From Sorex araneus (lineage: Eukaryota > Chordata > Mammalia > Eulipotyphla > Soricidae): a stretch of DNA of 64,000 bases. The stretch's first letter is position 1. Every line of letters begins with the position of its first letter. The position numbers and the translations under genes were made by a program. The stretch covers positions 187,384,595 through 187,448,594 of the forward strand of contig NC_073303.1 in the NCBI RefSeq assembly GCF_027595985.1. The letters are read 5' to 3'. Below, one piece after another: positions 46,806 to 57,296 of this stretch. A model generated the notes under the pieces. The model was not told the origin of the DNA. It ran no database searches and saw only the letters and a list, made by a program, of their open reading frames with translations.

Positions 46806-47584
46806 GGATGGGACCCTCTGCTTCTAAAGACTATGGTCTGAGAGGTCTTCTAACCCATTTTGGCACCCAGAGCGGCTTCATACAGAAATGCATCTAGACC
46901 GTGAGCTGAGCTACAACCCCATGCCCCCCGGGGAGGGATTTTCACTCTCTACCCTGTTTTTCTGTGTGGAAAATGCTGGCGGAGGCAACATCCACGTGGC
47001 AAGAGCCACCTCCTAAGACTCTCAACCCAGAGGTATGATTTTGCAGTGATGTGTCTCGTAGGCGATCTTGGAGGGGGGGGTGTTACAGCACTTCCTCCAC
47101 CTAGATAAGATCCGGAGCTGCTGTACACAAAACGGATCCTCTGCTCCTAAAGACTATGATCCGAGAGGTCTTCTAACCCATTTTGGCACCCAGAGCGGCT
47201 TCTTACAGAAATGTATCTAGACTGCAAACTGAGCTAAAATATCAGAAATCCAAAGTGGCCGCTCGAGCTCATAGTCTTCATTCTCAGCAATGAAAAGAAA
47301 TGATTAAATGATGCCTTTTCAGCAGGCCTGGTTGTTGGGGGCGAAATTCCCAACAATAATAGTGAGTTCTCTATTGAAATATTGAATGCATTCAAAATAT
47401 AGAGAGAATAAAGTGAAGATCATTAGCTACTTAGGTGGGGGCCGAGAGGGAGGGGTGTATATTGGGGTTCTTGGTGGTGGAATATGTGCACTGGTGAAGG
47501 GATGGGGGTTTAATCATTAAATGACTGAGACTTAAACCTGAAAGCTTTGTATTTTTTTTCACAGTGATTCAATAAAATAAAAAC

Positions 47585-47618
<34 letters not shown>

Positions 47619-47620
47619 AT
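46806..47620 (+). mobile_element. Short non-autonomous L1-style element, copy 2, two 5' units
   Basis: 815 bases bounded by a 12-bp TSD (gaaacttaaaaa) at 46794-46805 and 47621-47632. Same family as 21128-21734. Here the 5' GC-rich unit occurs twice: 'gaggtcttctaacccatttt' is at 46837 and 47163, a period of about 326 bases. Such head-to-tail 5' units resemble the promoter monomers of some L1 5' UTRs. The 3' part has the G-rich run, 'gtgcactggtgaagggatgg', and a long TAA tail (47587-47617). No ORF. Confidence 0.85.
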
Positions 47621-47633
47621 GAAACTTAAAAAA

Positions 47634-49194
47634 GACAACACATGAAATTCAAAATAATTAGAAGAATGGGAATAATGAAAATTTTTGTGGATAAAATATT
47701 AAATAAAAACAAAAATACAAACCAAAACAAAAGTGAAAACAACTATATCTTTGCAAGGGTAATTGTAACTGGCAAATCATCACCTAGACTCAAAATGAGA
47801 GAAAAACATTTTTTTTTTACTCACAAAACAGTAAAAGTGATGAAAAATAAAAGGAAAAAGAATTATAAAAGATTATATACAAATATAAAGGATTATGAGA
47901 CTACATAATTTATTTAAATTTATTTCTACTTATTATTTTAATAGACAAAATCTGCATTAGTAAATTGTGATATAATAAGGACTTTAATATATACTAGTTT
48001 CTTTTTTTACGTCATGTTACAGATCCTATGCTTTTCAAGGTCTCAGATAAGCTTTTCTGTAAAAATTGTTTTGCTATTCTTGAAAGCATCCATGTAGCTG
48101 CTGTCTTTATTAATTAACAGAAAAAAATAACTTTTAGCTTAGAATTTTTTTATCATAAGACCAGATATTAGTTTTTATTTTATTTTGCTCTTTCTGAAGA
48201 TCATTTTTGGGGTTTTCAGTGTCAAGCCGTGTGACTTTTAGCGTTGCTATGGGGCTGTAGGTGGTTCTGAAAATGCCGAGAAAAGTGTTGTATGACTTGA
48301 GCCACACCCCACACTTCTAATATTCTTTTTTATGACAATGTAAACAGAATAGCATTTTTACATACATTCATGTGAACTGGTGTTAACTAAAATGTATGAA
48401 ATTAATTGTATCCCAAAATATATAAAGAATGATGTAAGATATTTGGCACTGATTTTATAAAACAAAAAGTCAAAATAATTTTAGAGTAATTTTTAATTTT
48501 AGAGTAATTTTAATTACTCTAAAATTAATTAATTTTAGAGTTAAGCATTTATCAGAAGAATAAAATAAAGTTGTACCATATTGTTATTAAGATCACACTA
48601 GTCTAGATTGTGCTTGAATATGACTTTAATCATGGACAAATTAGAAGATTTTGCAAACATTTCTAATTTATATATTTTACATTCTGCAGTTCACTCCAAG
48701 AATTAAATACTCTTGTTTTAAAAATATTTTAATAGGATTACTTTTCCTATAAATAATTGATACAGAAGACTTTTACAAGGGAGCTATTTATTTTTATGTC
48801 TCTTGCTTGAGTCAGTGCATGTATCTATCAAAGGAACTTACCCAATCTTCTCAGTATCAGATTTGGATCATGGCCAACAATACTCAATTATCCACCTTCT
48901 GAGGAAGGGGCCCTTTAGTTCTGAGAAGTGACAAGCAGCAGAGCCAAACACAGGAATCTTACTACTCAGCTTGAACAATGCAGATAATGTGTTTCAGCTG
49001 TAACAGAAGGGTGAAACATTCTCTTTTCATCTTTCAGACTCAGTACTATCCACAGAAACGAATCCTTGCTGGGTAGCTGAAGCCAATCTGAGCATTTTAC
49101 TACCCACTACATAACCAACAGCAGGGAAAGAAATTCAGTGATGCAGGAGTATTTTTACTCGTGCTTTACACTTTAAACAGAAGAATAAACTCTT
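47634..49194. other. No gene seen
   Basis: AT-rich. The Lys/Asn-rich ORF at 47642-47908 (88 codons) is composition-driven. 48190-48310 is less AT-rich but unidentified. Confidence 0.45.
48494..48527. repeat. Perfect 16-bp palindrome
   Basis: Arms taattttagagtaatt (48494-48509) and aattactctaaaatta (48512-48527) with a two-base spacer. A third partial copy of the arm follows at 48530-48541. Confidence 0.95.
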
Positions 49195-49362
49195 GAGTGG
49201 AGAGCACCCGGTGGTGTGCAGGACTTTCTCCTGGTTTGGCACACAGAGGTCAGTCCCGATGGGCTCTGGGGACCATATGGGTTATGGGGGGGGTGAGGTC
49301 GAACCCTGGTTGGGAGTACAAGGCAAGTATCATACCTTCAGTACTATTGCTTCTGCTCAAAA
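49195..49362 (-). mobile_element. SINE family A
   Basis: 'gagcacccggtggtgtgcag', 'gctctggggaccatatggg', 'gaggtcgaaccctggttgg', 'tactattgcttctgc'. Confidence 0.7.
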
Positions 49363-50426
49363 GAACAAAATTCCATGAACAAAACAGCCCCCAAAATTTT
49401 TTACATCTTGATGGACAAAACTGTTCATACAACTTTTCTAGATGAAGGATTACAGAAAGGTAATTACTCAAAGGATTACTGAAAGGTAGATAGCATTTTG
49501 ATGGTACGCCTGAAATAGGAATATGTCTGCAGAACTAAAATTAAAGTTCTGAAAGCCGATAGAAAAGAAAGGATGTTTATGTGATATCCAAAGGATTTTC
49601 TATCAGCCTTTCCAGTTATCAAATTATGTAATCTTTAATGTACTAATAAGTAATTTAAAATTTTCTTAAAACGTTGGACTAATTTATAAAAAAATATGTC
49701 AAATGAAAAATAGTTTCGAGTGTAGTAGAATTTACTTTAGGAAGCTATTATACTTTCTGGGAAAAAAAGCATGAATGTTATATGCAAGCAAAGCTATTAT
49801 TTGTAAAATCTGATGAAGAAAAAGAAACTATGATGAATAATTTCAAAGGACAGTGCAATTTTTTTTCCTCTCACAGAAAGTGATTCATGGTTTGTGTTCA
49901 TGGTTCATAGCGAGAGGAATGGGAGAGTTTGCTCCCGAGAAAGCTATCGTCTTTATGAATTTTCTCTTTTAAGAAATGAATGTGAACACAATAAGTGCTC
50001 ATAGAATAGAAAATCACAAATATTTCTTTATTTCTTTAGTTGTACAAACTATATATTTCTCTGAATAATGAAGTTAAGAAAGGAAATTATTAGGAACTCA
50101 AAGGGTCATAACTTTGCAGCACAGAAGGTAATAGCTTTTTGCAGAGCAAGTCCAGGGATTTGTCTGACTAAAGCAAAGAGACTTACAGTTACTCAGGTAG
50201 TGCCGCAGTGGGACAATTTTTATCATTTTCCACTCGTGCTGAGTTCCACAGAGACATAAATAGGACATTTATGAGAATGAAAGTAGTTCATGCCCTAGTG
50301 ATTATAAAAGAAATTTGATTAACATCCTCAATAATATTATTTATTATTCAAAGAAGGTATATATGTGTTCATAAAGTTTTATATAACCATACATATATAC
50401 ATACAATTATTTAAGATATTTAATTA
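49363..50426. other. No gene seen
   Basis: AT-rich, no supported feature. Confidence 0.45.
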
Positions 50427-51235
50427 TCACTGTATCACTGTCATCCTGTTGTTTGTCAATTTACTCGAGCGGGCACCAGTACCGTCTTTATTCCTCCCAG
50501 CCCTGAGATTTTAGCAGCCACTCCTTAATTATCTTTCCCAATGTTTGGAGGCTCTTTCAGGGCCAGGGGAATGAGACCTATTGTGACTGTTTTTGGCATA
50601 TCGAATACGCCACAGATAGCTTGCCAGGCTCTGCCCATGCAGGCAGGATACTCTCCGAGGCTTGCTGGGCTAGCTAGCTATATTACTCTCTATGATTTGC
50701 TGCCTGCTGTCTGAGCTCCATCAGAGATGGTGTGGTAATTATGGAAAATGCGTAGGAAGTGTCTTATAATGTGTTGCACAGTGGGGAGGGTTCTCACCCG
50801 CCCCCCCTCTGGGGCATCCCGAGTGAAAACAGCCTGGCGCAGAGTCCGGTGGCATGGCTATGGGGCCTCATTTTATACTCTTGTCTGGGAGGAGCAGCCT
50901 TGAGATCTGGGGGGGTGGCCGATGAGGAGGTCATCTGGTGTGGCAGGGTGTTGCAGGGTGTGGTTTATGGGTGTGATCACCAGAGATTGGGGGATAGCAG
51001 GCGGAGGATCTCTGCTTCTGGGTTCTATTGAGTCCAGAATCCAAGGCCACAAAGTTCCACATTTATCTGGGTTCCGTGGGACTTCATTCATGTGTGAGGT
51101 TCGGCCTGACCATCTGGAAAGAGGCCTGGAGTGTGGCAGTGGTTGGGTAGTGGAGGTCGGCTGCCAGGGCTGGGTCCCTTGGGGAGGGGAGGGTTCTCAC
51201 CTGGCCCACTCTGGGGCGTCCCGATTGAAAACAGT
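50427..51235 (-). mobile_element. RTE-tailed non-autonomous element, longest copy
   Basis: The left edge is the reverse complement of the 3' end ('tcactgtatcactgtcatcc', 'tttactcgagcgggcacca'), then 'cccagccctgagattttagc' and 'gctctttcagggccagggg'. A GC-rich region follows, shared with 5688-6186 and 34375-35041 ('cattcatgtgtgaggttcgg'). Within it, 50781-50831 and 51187-51235 are near-repeats ('ggggagggttctcacc...'). The ORFs here (50759-51440) lack recognisable domains. Confidence 0.7.
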
Positions 51236-51239
51236 AGAT

Positions 51240-51430
51240 CCTTGTTTACTCTCCTTGGGTGTTAGTCTGATACTATGTTTTGTTTGTTTGTTTAATATCT
51301 CACACATGAGTGCAGTCATTCTATGTCCTTTTCATTCTGACTTATTTCACTTAACATATACTCTCCATGTCCATCCATTTATAAGCGAATTTCATGGCTT
51401 CATATTTTCTGTTTTCTTGAATTTTGGTAT
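51240..51430 (-). mobile_element. L1 ORF2 end, fragment
   Basis: The reverse complement reads MKFAYKWMDMES then 'taagtcagaatgaaaagga', matching the end of ORF2 and start of the 3' UTR seen at 32380-32530. It abuts the RTE-tailed element, as the L1 piece at 6187 also does. Confidence 0.75.
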
Positions 51431-51902
51431 TATTTTATAATCATATAAAATTGTCATTCATTTAAAGTATAAAAGGGCTCAAGCAAAATATAGTCAATTT
51501 CTATTTAGAGTTTTGGAATAGAGTTTTTAATTATTTTAACTGTCAATAGGTATCTAACAGATCTAACAGATGTTTCAAAGCCTTGAGATTATTTTTCTTT
51601 TAAAATTATATATATGTATGTACATACATGCACATTTCAGTTAAACATCAGAACAAATAATTTAAGGTGAAAAAATGGTAGGACATGTATGAAATATGCT
51701 TTTTAGAGATATATTTGTAAGTAAAAGAAAAATAACCATTATGTCTATGTCGACTACTTTTCTTAAACTTAGATAAAATATAGTAAAATGTGAATAAAAT
51801 TATAATTTTTAGAATTTTATTTCAAATGTGTAAGAAAATATATTTCTTAAAATTTTATAACATTTTTCTTATGTATTTTTAACATTATTAAAAATTCTTT
51901 AT
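51431..51902. other. No gene seen
   Basis: AT-rich, with a short TATATG/TACATA dinucleotide patch at 51608-51630. Confidence 0.4.
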
Positions 51903-52050
51903 AAGATCTCAAGTGATAGTGAAGGTTGGATGGTTGCTTTGCATGTGAGAGATCTCGTTTTGATCCCCAAAACCCCATTTGGTGCCTCAAGCCTACAAGA
52001 AAATATTCCCTGAGTGCAGAGCCAGGAGTCTGGCCTAAAAACTATTAAAA
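51903..52050 (+). mobile_element. Old SINE family A
   Basis: 'gatctcaagtgatagtgaag', 'ttttgatccccaaaacccca', 'ctgagtgcagagccaggag'. Confidence 0.65.
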
Positions 52051-52299
52051 AAATTCTCTATAGTAAAACTTAGAAATGTGAATATTATAATAGTGCTTCA
52101 ATTAAAAAAAATCAGTGTATAATATATGGCCGTTTCTCAGACATGCATCTTTTAAATAATTTCCAGTACAAGAAGCTTATAGATTTAGAACATTTGTGTT
52201 TTCTAAGTTACATAGCCTTACCATAATAATAATAAAAAGTAAATAGAATTTTAAACACTAAAATTTCAAAAGTAAAAAGAAGCAAAATAAAAAGAAGAC

Positions 52300-53370
52300 A
52301 TTCTAATGATTAGGAGAAAAAAAATCATATGTCTGGCAAGGATCTTTTATCCAAATTATACAGCAATCACAAAACTCAAGAACGTAAAGACAAACAACTC
52401 TATCCACAAGCAAACAAAAAACCTCAAAATGTGGAAAAGAGCTGAACAGACATTTCATAAATTATTTCAGGCAGATGGCTTATTGCAATGTTTTTAGTTG
52501 AAAATATACATCCAGTGGTGCTCAGGAACTACTCCTAATTCTGTATTCAGAGCCATTCTCAAACTCGGTCTACAGGGAATCATGTGGTATTCTAGCACAC
52601 TGAGGAATCTTCTCAGCCTGAAAATTCTCTTTTTATCAGGGGAATGCAAATCAAAACTATAATGATGTATTAATTCTCAAACCATTGAGGACGACATACA
52701 CACAAAAAAAATCAGAAACAAACATTGTGCCAAAAAGGAACCCTTGTGAACTCCTGGTAGGAATGTTATAGGATTTAGCCTTCATGACGTACAGTCAGAT
52801 CTCATAAACTAAAAATGGGACAGTCTTATTTAATCCAGTGATTTCTCTCTTTGGCATCTATCCCAAGAACTCAAAAAAACAGAACTCAAGTATATGCATA
52901 TCTATATTCACTGCAGCTCTATTTATAAGACCCAGGATGTGGAAACAATCCTACTGTCAATATAAAGATGCATTTGGATAAAGAAATTGTGGTTTCTACA
53001 CTTATTGGAATACTACTCAATTGAACAAAAGAGAACAGCTTGACTTTTGATGCAACTTGGATGGAATGGAAGGTTCTCAGTGAAATAAACCAGAGGGATA
53101 AAGGTGTGCATCTGATGAACTCATTCACGTCTAGTATAAAAAGAAACAAAAACATGAGGATGGAGAGTTGAGTGTAAATCAACCCTTGACTCATTTACAC
53201 AAAACTCATATTACCAGGCAGGGGAGCAGAGATGGCTGAAAGCTAATGTCACTAGAAGTGACATAAAGACAGTGGTGGAAGGTTTTTGGGAAGTGCAACA
53301 CTTTATACACCAAAACCATAAACAACAGTACTGTTGTAAACTAAATGACCTCAATAATAATAATAATAAC
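52300..53370 (+). mobile_element. Old L1 ORF2 3' portion, split by a SINE
   Basis: 52310-52497 carries a decayed 'KDLLSKLYS...' block. After the SINE, 52640-52700 reads [13 protein letters not shown] ('gggaatgcaaatcaaaacta'), then 'ggcatctatcccaagaactc', 'tgcagctctatttataagac' and 'gaatactactcaattgaac'. These match the C-terminal ORF2 order seen at 31980-32380. It ends in a TAA repeat (53353-53370). Old, with many stops. Confidence 0.75.
52500..52630 (-). mobile_element. SINE family A, inside old L1
   Basis: 'ccagtggtgctcaggaacta', 'attctgtattcagagccatt', 'gggaatcatgtggtattct'. Diverged and inserted in the L1. Confidence 0.6.
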
Positions 53371-53414
53371 ATTTTAAAAGAAAACTATAAAAGGAAAAGG
53401 ATTTTTGTTAGTTG

Positions 53415-53640
53415 TCTTCATTATAAGATTATAAGATATTAGATATATCTTATATATAAGATTATAAGATTATAAGATATATTATATATCTTATTTTATA
53501 TATAATATATCTTTATAAGATATATTATATATAATATATCTTTATATATAATATATCTTTATATTATATATATTTTATATATAATATATAATTATAAGAT
53601 ATATTAGATATATCTTATAATCTTATAATAATAATACTAA
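53415..53640. repeat. Palindromic AT-rich repeat
   Basis: About 220 bases of almost pure A/T with the two ends facing each other: 'attataagattataagat' at the left and 'atcttataatcttataat' at the right. Many nested ATATAATATAT palindromes lie between. It could form a large hairpin or cruciform. It probably grew out of the TAA tail of the adjoining L1. Confidence 0.85.
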
Positions 53641-53654
53641 TATCACAAAATCTT

Positions 53655-53912
53655 CTAGCCTACTTCTCTCTCTGGGAGAACCTGGCAAACTACTGGGAGT
53701 TTCCTGCCCACATGGGAGAGCCTCGAAAGGTCCCTATGGTGCATTAGTATGCCAAAACCAGTAACAAGCTGGGTCTCATTCCCCTGACCCTGAAAGAGCC
53801 TCCAGTACGGCATCGTTGGAAGGATGAGTAGAGAGAGGCTTCTAAAATCTCAGGGTTTGGACAAATGGAGATGTTACTGAGATCACTCGAGAAATTCGAC
53901 AATCAACGGGAT
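53655..53912 (+). mobile_element. RTE-tailed element, 3' part
   Basis: 'gagaacctggcaaactactg', 'ccctgaccctgaaagagcct', 'gaaggatgagtagagagagg', '..aaatggagatgttactgag'. It ends in 'aatcaacgggatgatgatga', where the usual ACAGTG end is replaced by a GAT microsatellite. Confidence 0.75.
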
Positions 53913-53928
53913 GATGATGATGATAATA

Positions 53929-53963
<35 letters not shown>
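53913..53963 (+). repeat. GAT microsatellite at an element 3' end
   Basis: About sixteen GAT/AAT units directly continuing from the 'gggatga' of the RTE-tailed 3' end. Confidence 0.95.
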
Positions 53964-53964
<1 letters not shown>

Positions 53965-54034
53965 TCTTTATTATGTTCATTATGATGATAGCAATTTGCA
54001 TAATCTGTTAGTGTTTCAGGTTTTATAAATTAGA

Positions 54035-54195
54035 AGCTGGAAAGAGAGTAGAATTGGTGAGGTACTTGTCTTGTATGCAGCTAACACAGGCTGATCCTCC
54101 CAGTACGTCATATGGTCCTCTGAGACCAACAGGATTGATCCCAGGAATAAGCTCTGAGGACTGCTGGTTGTGGCTCAAATACCACAAAAATAAAA
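54035..54195 (+). mobile_element. Old SINE family A
   Basis: 'gctggaaagagagtagaatt', 'catatggtcctctgagacca', 'ggttgtggctcaaatacca', A-rich tail. Confidence 0.65.
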
Positions 54196-54424
54196 AGTAA
54201 TAAAAGTTATTTTCATTTAAGCTTTTATTACTCTTTATTTTGTGGTATTTGCATTTCTAGAATGTATAATTCTTTGTAAAATCTTAGAAAAAATATATAT
54301 AATAAATCCATAAGCATAAAGCAATGCTATTTTATTAAGAAATCTAAGTCTGGAATACAATTGTTAATTGAATGTGATCAAAAATTAATTCATGTCATAC
54401 TTTTAAAATAAATTCATTTTTAAA

Positions 54425-54712
54425 TCTTCATAATCCTATACTAAAGCCAGTGTATTGATGAGTACTGGTGGCACATTCTTCAGGGGCTTGGGTCTGACCT
54501 TGTCTGGACTGGGTGCTGTATGAATTATTACTGATGAAATGGCATGTTGGATTTCGAAAAGGAGAACGCTGGGAACGGCATGTCCATCCTGCAGAAATTG
54601 GTATTTGAGCAGGTGGATGTGGCTATCAAAGAGATCCTAGTAGAAGTCATTTCCCTTTTCCATTGCCCTTCTAGAAGATGTAATAGATCTATCAGGATGT
54701 CAAAGGGCAGTC
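54425..54712 (-). pseudogene. RTE-clade LINE: reverse transcriptase fragment
   Basis: RTE LINEs encode one protein with an endonuclease followed by a reverse transcriptase. On the minus strand from 54712 one frame reads KMTAL, then SSRRAMEK, DFY-DLFDSHIHL, HAVPSVL, HAISSV, TAPSPDKVRPKPLKNVPPVL and INTLALV. This is the start of the RT domain as I know it from RTE elements (the TAPGPDKIRPEHLKNLPPVL region). It has several stops and ends abruptly at about 54425. By remembered sequence it follows directly after the plus-strand fragment 54713-55335, so the two halves are inverted relative to each other. Non-functional. Confidence 0.85.
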
Positions 54713-55335
54713 ATCTTGGTCTTAGAGTTGGCAAAGGACAGGTGGGCGTTGCAAATAGTTTTTCCTGCCAACACTGTCTGTCTGCCTGAGTTCATCACGT
54801 CAACCAAGACCATTCATGGTAACTTGCAGTTCCAGAAGGCCAAAATTAAACTCCGGACATGGGAGTTTCCTAGTGGACAGTTCCACAACGAAATTTACCA
54901 CATCATATTTAATCAGTGGTTTTGCTTGACCAATGTCACTGTTGTCCCAATATTCCAAATGGGATCAAACCACTGATTCCTTCATGTGATATTCTACTTC
55001 ATGGAGTGGGGAGAAAGGGTTGCAAAGTTTAAGTTTAAGAAGAGAACTCCCAGAATGACCAGCAACTGGAAGCTCTTTGGCCTATTGCGGTAATATGGGA
55101 AGATGCCATCATAAACAACATTGATGAGGAATTGGATTGACTGATTCAGCACCTCCATGATTGTTCGAGGAATGCCGAGAGAGAGAAAGCCAAACAAAGA
55201 TGCCTGTCTTTGGAAACTCTTGAACTAATTCGCCAACATGGTTTGGTGCAAACCTCAGGCAATCACAAGCTAAAGTCCGAGCTTGCAAAGCTATGCAGAA
55301 AAGCAATAAAGGAAGACCTCAAAGAGAGAAGAGCA
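54713..55335 (+). pseudogene. RTE-clade LINE: endonuclease and linker fragment
   Basis: The plus-strand frames read STKTIHGNLQFQK and LRTWEFPSGQFHNEIYHIIFNQWFCLTNVTVVPIF, then GSNH, the APE-type endonuclease end of an RTE protein. Then come RMTSNWKLFGLL and, after frame changes, ETLELIRQHGLVQTSGNHKL and SELAKLCRKAIKEDLKERRAA ending at about 55330. The endonuclease Asp of 'EIDHI' is Tyr here (EIYHI). Stops and frameshifts are frequent. Together with the inverted RT piece to the left, this looks like a 5' inversion made during insertion on the minus strand. Confidence 0.87.
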
Positions 55336-56260
55336 GCATAAAAGTTTTAGAAAATATATATATAAGATTTTATAATATTTAAAAGATAAAATTAACTTCT
55401 AAAATAAAATGAGTTAGAGGACACTAAAGCAATAGTAATTTAAAGACGGAGAATTAAGAATCAAAATGTTTTTTCTTTTCCAAGTCCGAATGAAAATTCA
55501 TATAAAATTCCTGATGGTATTAGAACAGATTTATTTTTAGTGTAATTGAAATACTTAGGAATACAGAATTTGAGGTAACATTTGAAATTAAATCCTAGGT
55601 GACACTTATATAAAAAAATACTTAAATCATAAAATCCAATAGATATTCTATCCAAGTGGTTTTTGTGTGTGTATTTTATGAGTTTGGCTCCGTGAGCAGT
55701 GGATTAAAAGCGTATGTTAAACTAATTTCTAATAGATATGAGTAGAAACTCAATCTAGTTTAGAAAGCACATATATGACAATTGTAACCAATTTTATAAT
55801 TCAAACATCATTGTGAGTATAAATAACTCATTTAAATTCTATGCACATGGACAAAATAGTACACTGCATCACAGTTTACCCAAGTTTTTTTCCCCTTTTA
55901 AAATAATATGTTATCACTAAAGCACAATTAAAAAGCATAATTAAGTGTCCTCACACTAGGCACTCCAGGTAGTTAAATATTTAACAACTTAGAATTAATG
56001 CCCCTAGTGTAATATAGTCAGCACATAAATATTTAATCCTCTTTCTATAAACTTTCAGAGTTCGCACATTTGGATAGTGTTGAGCAGCAGTGACACAGGT
56101 GGATGTAAAGTCTACTCATTATATTTTAGAAGGTGCTTTGATCATCCAAAATGCATTCCAGATCTAATTTGTTGCAGTGGAGAAGGGGAAGCAGAACAGA
56201 GAGGGGAGATGTTCTTAAATTCTTTTATAATTATCGTATTCAATGTTGTTTGCCCTTAAA
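55336..56260. other. No gene seen
   Basis: AT-rich, no supported feature. Confidence 0.45.
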
Positions 56261-56283
56261 ACAACAAAGTAACAACAACAACA

Positions 56284-56416
56284 ACAAACAACAACAACAA
56301 AAAAACAGACCGGGATTTTTCATAAAAGGCTAATATTATACCTTAGCCAATCACAAACAACAACAACAAAAAACAGACCGGGATTTTTCATAAAAGGCTA
56401 ATATTATACCTTAGCC
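56284..56416 (+). repeat. Tandem duplication, period 69
   Basis: Units 56284-56348 and 56353-56416 are nearly identical (CAA repeat, then 'cagaccgggatttttcataa', ending 'ataccttagcc'). They differ by one A in a run. Confidence 0.95.
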
Positions 56417-56524
56417 CTCATGCATATATAATAAAGTCCGCATAAAACCGTCTTCTACTGATCATTGTTTAATAAAATTTTATTTATAATTAAATTTCAT
56501 TGACTTATTTTTAACATTTTCTTT

Positions 56525-56600
56525 GTTTGTTTGGAGCTCCACCTGGCTGTATTCAGGATTTGGGGGACCATATAGATATGATGCATTAAACTCTGGTTAA
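56525..56600 (-). mobile_element. SINE family A fragment
   Basis: 'gagctccacctggctgtatt', 'tttgggggaccatatagat', interrupted on the right by the next SINE. Confidence 0.6.
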
Positions 56601-56609
56601 TTATTTTTT

Positions 56610-56815
56610 TTTCTTTTTCGTGTTGGGTCATACCCGGCGATGCTCAGGTTTTACTCCTAGCTCTGCACTCAGGAATTACTCCTGGCGGTGCTGGGGGACC
56701 ATATGGGATGCCAGGATCGAACCCGGGTCAGCCAGAACTCAGGTTGATCGTTAGCCAGGCAAACACCCCTCTTGCGAGCACCCTGCCTGCTGTACTATTT
56801 CTCCTGCACCCCCAT
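56610..56815 (-). mobile_element. SINE family A with a small internal insertion
   Basis: T-rich start, 'gttgggtcatacccggcgat', 'ggaattactcctggcggtg', 'gatcgaacccgggtcagcc'. Then about 45 extra bases ('aactcaggttgatcgttagc') before 'ccctgcctgctgtactattt'. Confidence 0.85.
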
Positions 56816-57097
56816 TCCCTTCTTAAATTTTAGGCACTAGGATTTACAATACTGTTAGTGGTAGAATTTCATGCGAACAACACTCCAGTATCACAGCCTC
56901 CAGGCAGAGTCTGTTTCCCTTCCCTAAAGTCTGTGCCTAAAAACTCTGACTAAAATCATGGTAATTTCAAAGGACAAATTAATATATTAAAATACTGGGG
57001 AGCCTGGAAAAATTACCACTAACAGTAGAAAATAGAAACAACATATTTATTGTTTAGCTTCAAGTTATTTCTATTATTTAAAATCATATTTTATTTT

Positions 57098-57296
57098 CTA
57101 TGAAGCAATAGCACAGAGGGTAGGGCATTTGCCTTGCATGAGGCTGACGCGAGTTCGGTCCCACCCACACTATAGAGCCTGGCAAGCTACCTGTGGCATA
57201 TTAGATATGCCAAAAACAGTAACAAGTCACACAATGGAGATGTTACTGGTGCCCGCTGGAGCAAATCGATGAGCAATGGGATGACAGTGAAACAGT
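57098..57296 (+). mobile_element. SINE family B, internally deleted
   Basis: 'gaagcaatagcacagagggt', 'gagttcggtccc', then it jumps to 'tagagcctggcaagctacct' with about 45 bases of the usual body missing. It ends 'gacagtgaaacagtgatg' with no A-tail. Confidence 0.85.

Noticed and set aside
46820..47230. Two copies of a 5' unit as an independent segmental duplication
   Set aside because: Both units lie inside one TSD-bounded insertion and align with the 5' part of the related element at 21.1 kb, so they belong to the mobile element.
47642..47908. 88-codon Lys/Asn-rich ORF
   Set aside because: Extreme AT bias, no motif, directly downstream of a transposon tail.
50759..51440. 90- and 172-codon ORFs as a possible gene
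   Set aside because: They lie in the GC-rich part of a repeated RTE-tailed element and run on into an antisense L1 fragment. No domain is visible.
54544..54976. Host-gene ORFs of 81 and 86 codons
   Set aside because: The first is the antisense of the inverted RTE RT fragment and the second is the RTE endonuclease. Neither is a host gene.
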